This document shows, one piece after another, positions 44,329 to 53,044 of a stretch of 64,000 nucleotides of DNA. Made by a program: the position numbers and the translations under genes. The stretch comes from CAWKEY01 sp963696315 (GTDB lineage: Bacteria; Pseudomonadota; Gammaproteobacteria; Methylococcales; Methylomonadaceae): assembly GCA_963696315.1 (NCBI GenBank), contig CAVOJU010000024.1, positions 170,093 to 234,092 on the forward strand. The letters are read 5' to 3'. Positions within the stretch are counted from its first letter, which is position 1. Each line of letters opens with the position of its first letter. Under the pieces are notes generated by a model, which was given only the letters and a program-made list of their open reading frames with translations, ran no database searches and was not told the DNA's origin.

Positions 44329-44961
44329 TCATCCCACTGAATTACCCAGATTATTACGTGTATAGGTGACAACGGCGGCAAAATCAATTGCATTTAAGGT
44401 TTTGCCAAAAGCCGGCATCATGCCTTTGCCTTTCAACATGAAATCAACTTGTGCGTTGATATCACCCTTTACTAGTGAGCTTCCGGTTATGGCAGGAAAT
44501 GTCGGCGGCATACCCGCGCCTTCGGCCATATGACAAGAGGCACAGTTTTTGGCGTAAACACCTTCACCACGCGCAATCAAATCGTCCTTTGACATCTCAA
44601 CACTGGCATCGACTTTTTCCTTAGGCTGCTCCGCTTTGTCCTCGTCATCCTCATCCGCTACCGCGGTTGTTTTAGGCAACAGCTCCTGAATGGCTTTGGG
44701 TTGAATTTCGTCGCCCACCGAGTTGCCCAAGGCATTTCGGGTATAGGTGATCACTTGCGCCAATTCATCCGCTTTTAACATCTTGCCAAAAGCCGGCATC
44801 ATGCCTTTACCATTCAACACAAGATTAGCCTGGGCCTTAATATCACCTTTCACGACTGGACTTGCCGTAATCGCCGGAAAAGCACCAGGAACGCCCTCAC
44901 CACCCGCCATATGGCAAGAGGCGCAGTTTTTAGCGTACACGGCAGCGCCTTTGGTAACCAA
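44329..44961 (-). CDS. Di-heme cytochrome c domain, probably the detached C-terminus of CoxB
   Basis: Two c-type heme sites (CASCHMAGGEG and CASCHMAEGAG), each with a downstream Met ligand in KGMMPAFGK, are joined by an acidic linker (ADEDDEDKAEQPKEK). There is no signal peptide, and the frame opens with TTG rather than ATG. Just upstream the minus strand reads QKALI-GDQSRDELVTKG if one T is removed from ATTTGG near 44975, joining this domain to the end of CoxB. So it is probably the C-terminal part of a CoxB with two cytochrome c domains, cut off by a TAG and a frameshift. Confidence 0.8.
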   Translation of the reverse strand: MVTKGAAVYAKNCASCHMAGGEGVPGAFPAITASPVVKGDIKAQANLVLNGKGMMPAFGKMLKADELAQVITYTRNALGNSVGDEIQPKAIQELLPKTTAVADEDDEDKAEQPKEKVDASVEMSKDDLIARGEGVYAKNCASCHMAEGAGMPPTFPAITGSSLVKGDINAQVDFMLKGKGMMPAFGKTLNAIDFAAVVTYTRNNLGNSVG

Positions 44962-44998
44962 TTCATCGCGGCTTTGATCGCCAAATCAGGGCCTTTTG

Positions 44999-45790
44999 CT
45001 ATTCTTCCTTAGTCTTTTTCACCCAGGCATCATAGTCAGGCTGATCCATTGCAACAACCACGATGGGCATAAAGCCATGATCTTTACCGCAAAACTCGGT
45101 ACATTGACCCCGGTAAGTGCCCGGTTTGTCGACAGAAGTCCAGGCTTCATTGATGAATCCAGGAATAGTGTCTTTTTTCCAGCCCAATTCAGGCACCCAC
45201 CAGGAATGAATAACGTCAGCCGCAGTAAACACAAAACGAATTTTCTTTTTGGTTGGGATCACCAAAGGATGGTCCACGTTCAATAAATAATGAGGAACGC
45301 TGCGCGGGTCGACATCTGCGCCGACTTGGCGGGCTTTATTACTGGCTTCATCGAGACTGCTAAAAAAATGAATGCCATTATCCAGATACTCATACTCCCA
45401 TTTCCATTGCCATCCGGTGACTTTGATGGACATTTCGGATTCCTGCACATTATCCAGTTCCATCATGGCTTTTGTTGCCGGAATAGCCATAGCGACCAAA
45501 ATCAGAGTGGGAATAATGGTCCAGATAATTTCCACGGTGGTATTTTCATGAAACTGCGCTGCTTTATGTCCTCTGGATTTTCGATGATGGTAAATCGAGT
45601 AAAACATAGTGCCAAATACGCCGATGCCAATGAATACACAAATCCATAGAATCAACATATGCAGGTCATAGATATCATTACTGACCTCGGTGACCCCTTT
45701 CATTAAATTGAGCGTATATGCCGCTTGCGCTGACTCTAGGCCAAAAGCCATCAAGATCAGTGCTGCGAATAGTTGCTTTGTTTTTCTCAC
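44999..45790 (-). CDS. coxB: Cytochrome c oxidase subunit II (CuA domain part)
   Basis: Subunit II takes electrons from cytochrome c through its CuA centre. The 263-aa product has a signal peptide (FAALILMAFGLESAQA), two membrane helices (LHMLILWICVFIGIGVFGTMFY and VEIIWTIIPTLILVAMAIPA), the aromatic patch TGWQWKWEYEY and the CuA ligands (H in IHSWW; CTEFCGKDHGFM). It ends KKTKEE at a TAG, after which the same frame continues QKALI and then shifts into the di-heme region. The intact ancestor was probably one CoxB-cytochrome c fusion. Confidence 0.93.
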   Translation of the reverse strand: MRKTKQLFAALILMAFGLESAQAAYTLNLMKGVTEVSNDIYDLHMLILWICVFIGIGVFGTMFYSIYHHRKSRGHKAAQFHENTTVEIIWTIIPTLILVAMAIPATKAMMELDNVQESEMSIKVTGWQWKWEYEYLDNGIHFFSSLDEASNKARQVGADVDPRSVPHYLLNVDHPLVIPTKKKIRFVFTAADVIHSWWVPELGWKKDTIPGFINEAWTSVDKPGTYRGQCTEFCGKDHGFMPIVVVAMDQPDYDAWVKKTKEE

Positions 45791-45974
45791 GGAGCAGCCT
45801 CCTCGTTAGTAGTTATAAATCTCTTGTATGCGCTATATTTTTTTGTAATTTCAAGCCGCGCAAAAAAAGCCCGTTCGATCCCTTTAACCTAATAAGCATC
45901 ACAAATAAACCGAGAAATTCTAACCTATGACGGCTTTCTACACCAGATGTCCTTGCCATGATTTTGTTTTGCCC

Positions 45975-46016
45975 AAAAAAAAGCCTGTGAATCAGTGTGA
46001 TCCACAGGCTTTTTTT
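45975..46016. terminator. Terminator downstream of bacteriohemerythrin
   Basis: The stem AAAAAGCCTGTG/CACAGGCTTTTT with a 13-nt loop and flanking A/T runs ends the hemerythrin transcript on the minus strand. Confidence 0.9.
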
Positions 46017-46031
46017 AAATTTATAGCCTTA

Positions 46032-46430
46032 TCAACTATTCAATGCATCGGCATAAGACATATCAAAGGTAGGGATATGATTATCTAACCAGCCTTTAAC
46101 CATTTGCCCCACTTCCTCGGTGACTTCTGCTTCACCCGCATGAAATTTTGTTTGCAACCCTGCACAAACACCCACCAATGCATCATGTTCGGCCTTGTGA
46201 GCGGCAAGACCCGCATAATTTTTGGCCTGCATTTCTTTTTCCTCATGGGCAAAATGACCGACCACATAGGCGATCAAATCATCCAATTGTTCACCTATTG
46301 CAGAACGGGCAGCTCCGCCGGTTGCCAAATCATATAGCTTGTTAAGCTTGCCAAATAATATCTGGTGTTCTTCATCTGCAAAGCCGACATTGGTTCCGTA
46401 TTGACTGGCTGTCCACGTAATTAAAGCCAT
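46032..46430 (-). CDS. Bacteriohemerythrin
   Basis: A di-iron oxygen-binding protein of 132 aa. Iron ligands fit the family pattern: H in DEEHQILFGKLN, H and E in VGHFAHEEKEM, H-x3-H in LAAHKAEHDAL and the last H/D in DNHIPTFDMSY. In methanotrophs such a protein has been linked to O2 supply for particulate methane monooxygenase. It is monocistronic with its own terminator and lies next to the terminal oxidase genes. Confidence 0.93.
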   Translation of the reverse strand: MALITWTASQYGTNVGFADEEHQILFGKLNKLYDLATGGAARSAIGEQLDDLIAYVVGHFAHEEKEMQAKNYAGLAAHKAEHDALVGVCAGLQTKFHAGEAEVTEEVGQMVKGWLDNHIPTFDMSYADALNS

Positions 46431-46510
46431 ATTTTTCTCCTCATGTTATTTATTTATTATTTAAATTAACCGCACAAAAAGTATGTTTTATATTTTCCTT
46501 GAAGTCAACT

Positions 46511-48382
46511 TTAGTGCAGCTTGGCCAAAAAAGAGGGATCAATGCGGCAACCGGCCACTTCGGGATTATCCAGCAAATCCTGCTCAAAATCGCGGCGTGA
46601 GGGCAGTTGAAAAGCGATGCGTATAATTTTGCCTCCGGTAAATTCAAATTCCATGGCACCGCCCTTGGCACGCGGACTTCCTGCTTGCGTGGTAAACAAT
46701 AAAATTCCCACATTACCAGAAGGCTTACCCTGCTGCTCTGGCGCAGGGCGCGCGCAGCTCAGTTCACCGATGGCCAGTCCCGAAAAAACTTGCGCCAATT
46801 GATGCGCACTGACAATAACGCCCTCTCCCGGAATGGCCGTGGGTTTTGTTGCCGAAGCGGCAGATGGAGCGGGTGTTGCCGGCGCTATAGGCGCTACGAC
46901 AGACTCTGGAGCCGAAGCAACCACGGGTGCAGGTGAATTTAATAACGTTTCCAGACCGAAATCGCCCAAATGATTTTGCAGCAACACTGTGCCCTCGCCA
47001 TTTTTTGCCGAAGTCAATAAAGGAAATAGCTGCTGCTCCATTTCAGCGGTATTGGGATTCTTGAGTACGGAAAGCAGTTGCCGCTCTATCGACTTTAACG
47101 GCGAGAACAATTGCTCCTTCTTTTGCCTTGATTCTCCAATTGTACGCCAGTCAGCCTGGGTGTTGACCGGCAAACCCATCGCTTTCATAACGGCGTAGTC
47201 ATCAGCCGCGAGACATTGGCCAAAATCCTTGCTGCGATACTCTGCCAGCGTATTGGGACGAATGTCTTCAGCCAGCGCTTTTTGTCCGGTAATATTGTAA
47301 TTTTTCCAGTCGCTGTTTTTCGCCAAAAAGTAGTAGAGTACGACATTGCGATCAAACTTGTTAAAACCTAAATCCTTCATGACCAGCTTCAGTTTTCGGC
47401 AATTGCCTTCTACATCGGCGTAATTGGCCCAGTCCGGCTTTAGATTGGGCTTGGCCGGATGTTTGGATTGCTCAATCAGTTTTTGCAGGCTTATTTCGCC
47501 CGCGGCTGATTTCATCGGTGAATTGTTGATTTCTTCCAGTGATAAATCACGCGCATCGGGAATTCCATCGGCGTTATTCTTCAACAGCAAAGACGGAATA
47601 ATTTCAGGAAAGAGTTTGAGCTCGCCCAGCAACCTGGGCTCTGACCCAAACACGTGAATTCCGCCTTCCTCCACTTCATAGACTTTGAATGAACTCTGAT
47701 TGAGCGTGCCGGTTATACCCGAAAACGCGGTAGCGGCCGGCAAGGAGTGTGATTCCGCACTGTGTTTGGCAGACGACTGAACAACAGGCGCCGCCGTTTG
47801 CGGCTTATTATTGACCCACTGCCCGGCAAACTGCCCCATCACTGCTACTCCCATGCCGACGCCGGTTAATGCCAACAGGCCGCTGGCAGCATTGACATCG
47901 CTGACCAGACTGGAGACATTCAGATCGCTATTGGCGTTGGTAAGAAAGCTGTAGTCCACCTGGGTTTCCTTGCCTGAATCCAGACGAATCCAGGGAGTCA
48001 GATAAAATTTCTTGGCATCGAACTTGAAGTTGCACTTTCCGGTGGTAGCCTGATATAAAAAACCGCTTGCTTCGCTGTTAAGCTTGACGACATCGTTACG
48101 CACACTGTAGATCAGCGCGGCAGACAAATCCCCTTTTTCATAAGATGGTGTAATAGTGGAGCAGCCGCTTTTTAAGACATTATCGCCTTTGAATTCAAAC
48201 TCTGAGGTCAGGCGCACATAGTAATCATCACCATCAATGACCTGAAAACCGGGTAATGGCTGGAACGGCTGCGCCTGCGTTGACGGATGATCAATGGAGA
48301 TTTGCCGGGTTGAGGCGCAACCGGAGACCATGACCGTGGTAAGTAAAGCGATATTAAAAGTGGAGAAAGTACGAATCGACAT
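46511..48382 (-). CDS. Large lipoprotein of unknown function
   Basis: A 623-aa protein with signal peptide and lipobox VSGCAS. It shows a region with a hydrophobic Gly/Val stretch (ASGLLALTGVGMGVAVMGQFAG) that may enter the membrane, a Gln/Ser-rich part, a central region with two Cys-containing segments (EGNCRKLKLVMKDLGFNKFD, GQCLAADDYAVMKAMGL), a Pro/Ala-rich linker (APVVASAPESVVAPIAPATPA) and a C-terminal domain. No family is recognised. It stands alone between hemerythrin and bioD. Confidence 0.7.
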   Translation of the reverse strand: MSIRTFSTFNIALLTTVMVSGCASTRQISIDHPSTQAQPFQPLPGFQVIDGDDYYVRLTSEFEFKGDNVLKSGCSTITPSYEKGDLSAALIYSVRNDVVKLNSEASGFLYQATTGKCNFKFDAKKFYLTPWIRLDSGKETQVDYSFLTNANSDLNVSSLVSDVNAASGLLALTGVGMGVAVMGQFAGQWVNNKPQTAAPVVQSSAKHSAESHSLPAATAFSGITGTLNQSSFKVYEVEEGGIHVFGSEPRLLGELKLFPEIIPSLLLKNNADGIPDARDLSLEEINNSPMKSAAGEISLQKLIEQSKHPAKPNLKPDWANYADVEGNCRKLKLVMKDLGFNKFDRNVVLYYFLAKNSDWKNYNITGQKALAEDIRPNTLAEYRSKDFGQCLAADDYAVMKAMGLPVNTQADWRTIGESRQKKEQLFSPLKSIERQLLSVLKNPNTAEMEQQLFPLLTSAKNGEGTVLLQNHLGDFGLETLLNSPAPVVASAPESVVAPIAPATPAPSAASATKPTAIPGEGVIVSAHQLAQVFSGLAIGELSCARPAPEQQGKPSGNVGILLFTTQAGSPRAKGGAMEFEFTGGKIIRIAFQLPSRRDFEQDLLDNPEVAGCRIDPSFLAKLH

Positions 48383-48469
48383 GTAATAACCGTGTGCCGC
48401 TATATCAACGGCGACCCAAGCAAAAAAGAAAAATAATAGGACTTAAACCCAAGCTTTGTCATGCTTTAT

Positions 48470-49132
48470 TTAATCGACAGCGATAGCCGCTGCCAAAGCA
48501 TCAAAATCCGCCGAAGCACAATACGGCAGCACCCCCCATAACGGAACATCCAGCGCTTTTTTAATCGTGTTGATATTTTGTTCCCGGCACTGCATATCGG
48601 GATCGCTGCACATGGCTATCCAGCCCGCACACGGTGCGCCTGAATGTAGAATTGCTTGATAGCTTAATTTTGCGTGATTGATGCAGCCCAGCCGGATTGC
48701 CACCACCAAAATAACCGGCAAAGCCAGCGTTTTTGCCAAATCGGCAATATCCTCACGCGCATTTAACGGCGCAAACCAGCCGCCGGCGCCTTCAACCAGC
48801 ACGATGTCAGCCTGTTCTTTCAGCTCATTAAAACAGGACAGTATTTTATCCAGTTCTACCGGGTTGTCGGCACCGGCGATATGAGGTGAAACCGGCATTT
48901 TATAGGCATAGGGATTGATCAAATCATATTCGATAGCGATGCATGAATTAGCCTGTATCAACAGCGCATCTTCATTGCTGAGCTTGCCATCCTGTATAAA
49001 ACAGCCTGAAGCCACTGGCTTCATACCGACAACGGATTTGCCCTGATTTTTGAAGTACCGCATCAGCGCAATCGTGGCCCAGGTTTTGCCGACATGGGTG
49101 TCCGTGCCGGTGATAAAGTAGCCTTTTTCCAT
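48470..49132 (-). CDS. bioD: Dethiobiotin synthetase
   Basis: BioD closes the ureido ring of dethiobiotin from DAPA, CO2 and ATP. The 220-aa protein has the P-loop GTDTHVGKT, MKPVASGC and the VEGAGGWFAPLN loop. I chose ATG 49132 (MEKGYFITGTDT), 4 nt after the bioC stop, because the family begins there; the longer frame to 49213 lies inside bioC. It is the last gene of bioB-F-H-C-D. Confidence 0.94.
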   Translation of the reverse strand: MEKGYFITGTDTHVGKTWATIALMRYFKNQGKSVVGMKPVASGCFIQDGKLSNEDALLIQANSCIAIEYDLINPYAYKMPVSPHIAGADNPVELDKILSCFNELKEQADIVLVEGAGGWFAPLNAREDIADLAKTLALPVILVVAIRLGCINHAKLSYQAILHSGAPCAGWIAMCSDPDMQCREQNINTIKKALDVPLWGVLPYCASADFDALAAAIAVD

Positions 49133-49136
49133 GCGC

Positions 49137-49931
49137 TTAGGCTCTGGCCTGTACGCTGATGACTTCGTAAGTGGCAGAAATCCAAGCATCTGCGCCCTGT
49201 TTTTCATAGGCACTCATCATGGCTTGCATTTGCGTCCTGGTAGTGAGCCGTTTATTGCGCCCCGCCGTGACATTATGCGCACCGATGTCCTTTAACTCTC
49301 GCATCAATGCCATCACCGAACTGTAGGTAGATGTATACACTTTGCCGATGACGCGAACCTCTGTAAATCCCGCCCGCTCAAGAAAATGCCGCAACTCCCC
49401 CGCGCTATAAAATTCATTGACATGGTCATAGTGATCGACATCAGCCCAGGCGGCTTTCAGCTCCTGTAAAGTTTGCGGGCCGAAGGTTGTAAACACCAGC
49501 CGCCCCCCGGGTTTCAAAACGCGGCGAATATCCGTAAAAACAGCCGCCAGATGCCGGCACCATTGCAAAGCAAGATTGGAGTATACGCCATCAATGCTGC
49601 TTGCGGTGAGCGGCAGCCGTTCGGCATCAGCACAGACATAGCCGGCATTAACGCTGCCCATCAGCTTTGCGCGTGCCATTTGCAGCATGGGCAGAGCAAT
49701 ATCCAGCGCTAGCATGTGCCTATCACCCGGTAACGCCAATATCTCGCGGGTTAAAAACCCGGTGCCGCAACCCAAATCCAGCACGCTGCCGCTAAGACAG
49801 TCGGCTTCGATGCTAGAGATCAACGCCCTGCCTACGACACGCTGCAAGCCGGCTACGCCATCATAGGTTAGTGAAGCCGCTGCAAAGGCCTGTCTCACCT
49901 TGCCTTTATCGACGTCAGCAACAGCGCTCAT
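49137..49931 (-). CDS. bioC: Malonyl-ACP O-methyltransferase
   Basis: BioC methylates malonyl-ACP so that it can enter fatty-acid synthesis to make pimeloyl-ACP. The 264-aa protein has the SAM motif VLDLGCGTGFLTREI and the family segments YSNLALQWCRHL and LVFTTFGPQTLQELKAAW. It overlaps bioH by 4 nt and precedes bioD. Confidence 0.95.
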   Translation of the reverse strand: MSAVADVDKGKVRQAFAAASLTYDGVAGLQRVVGRALISSIEADCLSGSVLDLGCGTGFLTREILALPGDRHMLALDIALPMLQMARAKLMGSVNAGYVCADAERLPLTASSIDGVYSNLALQWCRHLAAVFTDIRRVLKPGGRLVFTTFGPQTLQELKAAWADVDHYDHVNEFYSAGELRHFLERAGFTEVRVIGKVYTSTYSSVMALMRELKDIGAHNVTAGRNKRLTTRTQMQAMMSAYEKQGADAWISATYEVISVQARA

Positions 49932-50699
49932 ATGCGCTCCATAAAGCGTGAGATGATCGCCACCAGTTCCTGTTGATGTGATAAAAATGGCACATGCCCA
50001 GCCCTGTCGATAATCGCCAACTCACAACAGGTATTCAGTTGTTGTATTTTTTGACCTAGCGCTACCGGAACCAGAGTGTCCCTTGCGCCTAGTATGACCG
50101 ACACCGGCTGTTTTAGCCCCGACAATACCGGCCGCATATCCGCCTGTTTCAGAATATCCAAAGCGGCCTGCAAGGTATCATGAGACGGCGCAGCACATTC
50201 GGTAACCGATTGCTTTAACTCTTTTATCAGCGCCTTGGAATCTTCCAAGCCATTGATTTGCAGAGATAGAAATCGAAGCAATGTCGCCTGACAATTAGCC
50301 TGCAAATTCTCGGCAAAATTATCCAGCAGCTTGCCTTTCATACCGGGCCAGGATGCCGTTTGTAAAAAGGCAGGATTCCCAGCCAACAGCACCAGTGCAT
50401 CAACCCGCTCAGGAAAGCGATGAGCGATATCCAATACCACGGTAGCCCCCAAAGACCAACCCACCCAACAACACCGCGTATCAGGCAATGCCTTCACCAA
50501 CGCTGCACTCATCTGCTCCAGCGTAAAGGGATTCATTGTTTCACTGCGGCCATGCCCTGGCAGATCGATGCAGGTGACCTGATAATGCTGCGCCAAGGCC
50601 TTGGCAAAATTGCGCCAGATGCCGCGTATGCATGGCCCAGCCATGCACCAGCACGATCGGTTTGCCTTGGCCGAATGTTTCCCGGTGGATATGTATCAC
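49928..50699 (-). pseudogene. bioH: Pimeloyl-ACP methyl ester carboxylesterase BioH, one frameshift
   Basis: BioH removes the methyl ester from pimeloyl-ACP methyl ester. The start is probably GTG 50699 (VIHIHRETFGQGKPIVLVHGWAMHT), 8 nt after the bioF stop. Near 50632 the frame changes: HTRHLAQ versus the family's HTGIWRNFAKALAQHY. Removing one base from ACGCGGC repairs it. Downstream are the nucleophile elbow GWSLGA, Asp in LGARDTLVP and His in RAGHVPFLSH, so the catalytic triad is intact. Biotin operon position supports the call. Confidence 0.9.
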
Positions 50700-50706
50700 G
50701 GTGAGC

Positions 50707-51873
50707 TTAGGATAAGGCGCGCGTTTTATCCAGCGCATCCAGCAAGCGGTCGATATGCTGTTGTTCATGCAATGCTGAAAATGTCACCCGCAACCTTGCG
50801 CTGCCTTGCGGTACGGTGGGCGGACGAATGGCGCTGACCAGCAGCCCCTGATCCAGTAAGGCGCGGCTGACCGCTAGCGCGCGATGACTGTCTCCGATGA
50901 TAATAGGCTGTATGGCCGAGGAGGATGCCAGCAGTGGCAAGCCAAGCTGTTTCGCACCCCTTCTAAAATACTCCGCCAGGGTATTGAGTTTTTCCCTGCG
51001 CCAGCCTTCTGCTATGACGATGCTTAAACTGGCCCGCGTCGCTTCAGCAACAGCAGCCGGCAAAGCCGTGGTATAAATGTATGTTCGGGCTTTCTGAATC
51101 AGGGTTTCAATCAACACTTCGGATCCGGCCACAAAGGCGCCAAACGTTCCCAGCCCCTTGCCCAAGGTTGCCATCAAAACCGGCACATCTTCCTGATTAA
51201 GATCGTAATAGTTCAAAATGCCGCCGCCCTGCTCGCCGACCACGCCCAGTCCGTGCGCATCATCCACCATCAGCCAAGCATCATGCGCTTTTGCGGCAGC
51301 AGCCAATGCTTTGATCGGGGCAAAATCGCCATCCATGCTGAATACACCATCGGTCACGATAAGCTTGTTGCCCCCAGCATTTTTCAGATGTCCATCCAGA
51401 TGATCGACATCGGCATGGGCATAGCGCTTAAATCGTGCGCCGGATAACAAACCGCCATCCAGTAACGAGGCATGGTTTAAGCGATCTTCAAACACCGCAT
51501 CACCCCGCCCCACCAACGCTGAGATCACCCCCATATTGGCCATGTAACCGGTAGAAAATAATAAAGCCCGCTCACGGCCGGTAAATGCAGCCAGTTCTTC
51601 TTCCAGGGCATGATGCGCGGCAGTATGCCCGCAGATCAAATGCGCCGAACCAGTGCCGACGCCGTAGTGATCGGCCGCGGTTTTAAACGCCTGTACGACA
51701 GCCGGATGATTGGCCAAGCCGAGATAATCATTACTGCAAAAATTGACGATTTTTTTGCCGTCAATTTCCAGGTGAATGCCTTGAGGGGATGTTATGACTC
51801 GCCTGGATCGATACAAACCTTGTTGGGCAATAGCGTCGAGCCCGGATGCTAATTCTGCAAATGAGCACTTCAT
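50707..51873 (-). CDS. bioF: 8-amino-7-oxononanoate synthase
   Basis: BioF condenses pimeloyl-ACP with alanine in a PLP-dependent step. The 388-aa protein has the family segments NDYLGLANHP, STGYMANMGVISAL, DDAHGLGVVGEQGGG and the PLP lysine in ATLGKGLGTFGAF. I chose ATG 51873 (MKCSFAELASGL) over 51897. It follows bioB after a 102-nt gap that holds a dispersed repeat. Confidence 0.95.
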   Translation of the reverse strand: MKCSFAELASGLDAIAQQGLYRSRRVITSPQGIHLEIDGKKIVNFCSNDYLGLANHPAVVQAFKTAADHYGVGTGSAHLICGHTAAHHALEEELAAFTGRERALLFSTGYMANMGVISALVGRGDAVFEDRLNHASLLDGGLLSGARFKRYAHADVDHLDGHLKNAGGNKLIVTDGVFSMDGDFAPIKALAAAAKAHDAWLMVDDAHGLGVVGEQGGGILNYYDLNQEDVPVLMATLGKGLGTFGAFVAGSEVLIETLIQKARTYIYTTALPAAVAEATRASLSIVIAEGWRREKLNTLAEYFRRGAKQLGLPLLASSSAIQPIIIGDSHRALAVSRALLDQGLLVSAIRPPTVPQGSARLRVTFSALHEQQHIDRLLDALDKTRALS

Positions 51874-51902
51874 AAATGGCCTGGAATCACCCACCACGGA
51901 AA

Positions 51903-51942
51903 TACGAAGTTTTACATTTCATTCTTCGTGTCTTCGTGGTTA
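51903..51942. repeat. Dispersed CCACGAAG-type repeat, copy 3
   Basis: ATACGAAG and ATTCTTCGTGTCTTCGTGG form the arms. It lies between bioB and bioF inside the biotin operon and matches copies at 21182 and 25776. Confidence 0.6.
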
Positions 51943-51975
51943 ATAATTTTTTTGGCAACTGGACGATTTAATTCA

Positions 51976-53004
51976 TCAAGCGTATCGTGAACCGCCCGAA
52001 TGCACGCCCAATCGCTCAAACAAGGCCAAATCATGGTTGGTCATGGGATTATCGGTGGTCAGCAGTTTGTCGCCATAGAAAATCGAGTTGGCCCCGGCCA
52101 GAAAGCACAGCGCCTGCATTTCATCGCTCATTTTGTTACGGCCGGCCGACAAACGCACCCGTGATTCCGGCATCATGATTCTGGCCACCGCAATGGTTCT
52201 GATAAAAATAAAGGGATCCAGCGCTTCGGTACCCATCAGTGGCGTGCCTTCAACCTGTACCAGCATATTCACCGGCACGCTTTCAGGATGTTTGGGCAGA
52301 TTGGCCAGTTGGATCAGCAGCTTGGCGCGATCATCGGCGCTTTCGCCCATGCCGACGATGCCGCCGCAGCAGACGTTGATACCCGCTTCTCTAACCCGCT
52401 CCAGGGTGTCCAGCCTGTCCTGATAGGTGCGCGTGGTAATGACTTCGGAATAATATTCCTCCGAAGTATCCAGATTGTGATTGTAATAATCCAGACCGCC
52501 TTCCTTAAGCTTGGCCGTTTGCGCATCGGTCAACATGCCCAGCGTCACGCAGGTTTCCATGCCCAGCGCTTTAACGCCCTGTACCATTTCCACCACGCGC
52601 TCAATATCCCTGTCTTTTGGCTGCCGCCAGGCCGCGCCCATGCAAAACCGCGATGCGCCCTGAGCTTTGGCCTGCTGCGCCGCCTGTAGCACCTTCTCAA
52701 CCGGCATTAAGGCTTCCGGCGTTAAATCGGAATCATAACGCGCACTTTGCGGGCAGTAGCCGCAGTCTTCCGAACAGGAACCGGTTTTAATGCTCAACAG
52801 GCTGCTCACTTGAACCTCATTGGGATCAAAGTTTTCCCGATGTATTGATTGCGCCTTGAAAATCAGATCACTAAATGGCAAGGCATAGAGCGCTTGCACT
52901 TCGTCCAGCTGCCAATCATGGCGAATGGAGGATGAAACTTGAAAGCTAATTGCAGAACTTGCAGACATTCTGTTAATCTCCGGCTTGAGTATGGCTTTAG
53001 GCAA
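51976..53004 (-). CDS. bioB: Biotin synthase
   Basis: BioB is the radical SAM enzyme that inserts sulfur into dethiobiotin. The radical-cluster ligands are in CSEDCGYCPQ (C-x3-C-x2-C), and other family parts are RFCMGAAWR, YYNHNLDTS, CCGGIVGMGES and LSAGRNKMSDEMQ. The frame opens at 53004; an ATG at 52968 (MSASSAISFQ) is also possible. It is the first gene of the biotin operon, divergent from comF. A BirA-like palindrome lies just upstream. Confidence 0.95.
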   Translation of the reverse strand: MPKAILKPEINRMSASSAISFQVSSSIRHDWQLDEVQALYALPFSDLIFKAQSIHRENFDPNEVQVSSLLSIKTGSCSEDCGYCPQSARYDSDLTPEALMPVEKVLQAAQQAKAQGASRFCMGAAWRQPKDRDIERVVEMVQGVKALGMETCVTLGMLTDAQTAKLKEGGLDYYNHNLDTSEEYYSEVITTRTYQDRLDTLERVREAGINVCCGGIVGMGESADDRAKLLIQLANLPKHPESVPVNMLVQVEGTPLMGTEALDPFIFIRTIAVARIMMPESRVRLSAGRNKMSDEMQALCFLAGANSIFYGDKLLTTDNPMTNHDLALFERLGVHSGGSRYA

Positions 53005-53011
53005 GACAATC

Positions 53012-53044
53012 TTGTCAACCTTTATAAATGAAAGTAGTAAACAA
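53012..53044. promoter_or_regulatory. Possible BirA operator upstream of bioB
   Basis: TTGTCAACC, then 15 bases, then AGTAAACAA. This resembles the proteobacterial BirA site TTGTAAACC-N14-16-GGTTTACAA (8/9 and 6/9 matches). It lies 8 nt before the longest bioB start and overlaps the comF start. Confidence 0.45.

Noticed and set aside
45718..45930. Plus-strand frame antisense to the coxB start
   Set aside because: Covers the coxB signal peptide on the other strand; no ribosome site and no conservation seen.
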